From the NCBI GenBank assembly GCA_905373835.1, contig CAJPUN010000010.1:1-19192 (forward strand): DNA of 19,192 bases, in the 5' to 3' direction. Every line of letters starts with the position of its first letter. The stretch's first letter is position 1. Below are positions 19,120 through 19,192 of the stretch, piece by piece. The stretch is from Candidatus Saccharimonadota bacterium. Its GTDB lineage: Bacteria; Patescibacteriota; Saccharimonadia; Saccharimonadales; Saccharimonadaceae. The notes beneath the pieces were generated by a model that was given only the letters and a program-made list of their open reading frames with translations, did not search any database and was not told the origin of the DNA. Made by a program: the position numbers and the translations under genes.

Positions 19120-19192
19120 AATGGAGCATTTACTACCACTTCGCCCAACTCAGCTCCTCCCAATCAGCCCTTGCCAGTGTATACACCCTCCA

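Noticed and set aside
1..19192. CRISPR array, rRNA or transposase
   Set aside because: No regularly spaced repeats, no rRNA sequence and no transposase-like frame were found.

Overview
The window is a bacterial chromosome segment of roughly even base composition, read with the standard code (UGA ends the histidine kinase gene). I infer a reduced, epibiont-type bacterium of the Candidate Phyla Radiation, most likely Saccharibacteria (TM7). The reasons are short single-gene units on alternating strands, many apparently leaderless mRNAs, type IV pilins, a salvage-type queuosine pair and a helix-turn-helix/MurA fusion. The absence of UGA recoding argues against Gracilibacteria and Absconditabacteria. 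The phylum is an inference; no rRNA is present.

Layout. 1-1052: a structured repeat with a terminator, then a bacterial sugar transferase. 1053-3728: tgt (+) and a YhhQ-type transporter (-), convergent, forming a likely queuosine-base salvage pair, then tRNA-Arg(TCT). 3743-5420: a terminator, an MFS transporter and tRNA-His. 5421-9079: a gap with two tiny hydrophobic ORFs, then an XRE-type HTH fused to MurA (-), divergent from glyA (+). 9157-11629: a major type IV pilin and a three-gene minor pilin operon (-). 12060-14192: murB, folD and tRNA-Lys(CTT), all on (-). 14309-15818: a TM2-domain membrane protein, tRNA-Arg(TCG) (-) and an unrecognised gene. 15937-17670: a single-domain response regulator (-) back to back with a soluble histidine kinase (+). 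17936-19192: tRNA-Glu(CTC), a cluster of hairpins, a Nudix hydrolase, a 16-bp inverted repeat and a second copy of the repeat found at the window start.

The most interesting signal links murA and murB. MurA here starts with a complete XRE-type helix-turn-helix. The promoters of this gene and of murB, about 5.6 kb away, carry the same perfect palindrome, ATATATCA-N4-TGATATAT, placed between -35 and -10. The two genes encode the two steps that make UDP-MurNAc. This suggests an enzyme that is also a repressor of its own gene and of the next enzyme in the pathway.

A second signal is promoter architecture. Eight protein genes or operons have a -10 element ending 4 to 12 nt before the ATG and no room for a Shine-Dalgarno site (sugar transferase, yhhQ, MFS, murA, pilin operon, murB, response regulator, kinase). 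In three of them the first base of ATG sits exactly at the predicted +1. Other genes (glyA, major pilin, folD, TM2 protein, the unrecognised gene) have ordinary Shine-Dalgarno leaders. GlyA and FolD together supply one-carbon folate units.
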